Positions 63,663 to 64,000 of a stretch of 64,000 nt of DNA are shown in pieces; the first letter of the stretch is position 1; the number at the start of each line of letters is the position of its first letter. The position numbers and the translations under genes were made by a program. The DNA comes from Acidobacteriota bacterium (lineage in GTDB: Bacteria > Acidobacteriota > UBA6911 > RPQK01 > DATIPO01), in assembly GCA_035471785.1 (NCBI GenBank), contig DATIPQ010000035.1, positions 1 to 64,000 on the forward strand. Direction: 5' to 3'. Below the pieces are notes generated by a model that saw only the letters and a program-made list of their open reading frames with translations, was not told the origin of the DNA and did not search any database.

Positions 63663-64000
63663 ATGACTCAAATCGCTCTTTCGCCTTCGCTCTCCTCGGC
63701 AGGGCGCAAGGTTCGCCGGAGAATCGATGCCATCGAGCAGGGGTGGCCCTCCGCCACCAGCCTGCAGAAGGGAGGAAAGGACGCTCCGCTTACCATCTAT
63801 GACTGCTATCCGTATCTTTTCGCGGAGCTTTTTCCCGACATCGATGCCGACCGGCTTGAAGATTTCGCCGTGGCCTGCCGACTGCTGGCCAGTGCCATAA
63901 CCCTGGAGGACCGTCTGGCTGACGGCTCTCTCTCGCGCCGCCGCCAGCCCGTCATGCTCTTCCGCGGACGGGCCATGCGTTTTGAAGCGGTAGGACTCTT
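63663..64000 (+). CDS. Partial gene, possible class I isoprenoid-synthase-like protein
   Basis: An open frame from ATG 63663 to the window edge, 112 codons. After a variable N-terminus it reads YDCYPYLFAELFPDIDADRL and then ACRLLASAITLEDRLADGSL. This is faintly like all-helical isoprenoid synthase-type proteins (Asp-rich ED...D), but the piece is too short to decide. Same strand as the RiPP cluster, 141 bp downstream of precursor 2, so it may be part of it. GGAGGCCT precedes the ATG. Confidence 0.6.
   Translation, partial: MTQIALSPSLSSAGRKVRRRIDAIEQGWPSATSLQKGGKDAPLTIYDCYPYLFAELFPDIDADRLEDFAVACRLLASAITLEDRLADGSLSRRRQPVMLFRGRAMRFEAVGL

Overview
The window is a GC-rich bacterial chromosome segment, most likely from an Acidobacteriota member. 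That call rests on an 800-residue ADOP-type duplicated MacB/FtsX permease (33643-36039), a bacillithiol-type glycosyltransferase (bshA), many M28/penicillin-acylase/DUF4412-type exported proteins and lipoproteins, a TAXI-TRAP transporter and intergenic repeats. It is an inference from gene content; no rRNA or other marker gene is present. No rRNA, tRNA, CRISPR array, prophage or insertion sequence was recognised.

Layout. 1-13.4 kb: YhbY, an Lhr-type helicase, a NIPSNAP protein and a CoA-disulfide-reductase/rhodanese fusion on the minus strand; a DUF4412 protein; a PHP hydrolase; argH; then a strong-looking sigma-54 promoter driving a small helical protein and a PseC-type aminotransferase, convergent with a sugar N-formyltransferase homologue. 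13.4-29.3 kb: an RRM RNA-binding protein, an exported arginine-deiminase-fold lipoprotein, a tiny Cys-rich secreted peptide, a gamma-type PLP enzyme, a DUF4258/MqsA-like toxin-antitoxin pair, ispG, a Gld-type ABC export cassette, bshA, an alpha/beta hydrolase, an ECF sigma/anti-sigma pair and a Crp/Fnr regulator. 29.4-36 kb: an RpiB homologue with an N-terminal extension, an M28 peptidase, an ABC-F ATPase and the ADOP permease.

36.2-41.9 kb is the most rearranged part: one intact and two decayed copies of a VapB-like/PIN toxin-antitoxin module (two in a 465-bp direct repeat) flank a 997-residue protein that joins a TAXI solute-binding domain to a CASTOR/POLLUX-like channel with two RCK domains; a DUF4007 gene follows. 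41.9-52 kb: a ribokinase/nucleoside hydrolase operon, a macrolide-type glycosyltransferase with a 22-bp palindromic operator candidate, a DUF697 membrane protein, two adjacent exported selenoproteins (in-frame UGA in UxxC motifs, each followed by a bacterial SECIS-like hairpin), Pgi/Pmi, dapF, a SurA-like lipoprotein and a GNAT-GNAT-cNMP fusion. 52-61.2 kb: an interspersed repeat, a TAXI-TRAP transporter, a small four-Cys protein, a transglutaminase/TPR protein, a Tat-exported VOC protein, a penicillin acylase family lipoprotein and a GT-C membrane glycosyltransferase.

61.5-64 kb holds a candidate RiPP cluster: a radical SAM/SPASM maturase, two tandem near-identical precursor peptides with a C-x3-C-x3-C-x4-CC core, and the 5' end of a further gene cut by the window edge. 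This cluster, the TAXI-channel fusion and the selenoprotein pair are the strongest candidates for undescribed biology.
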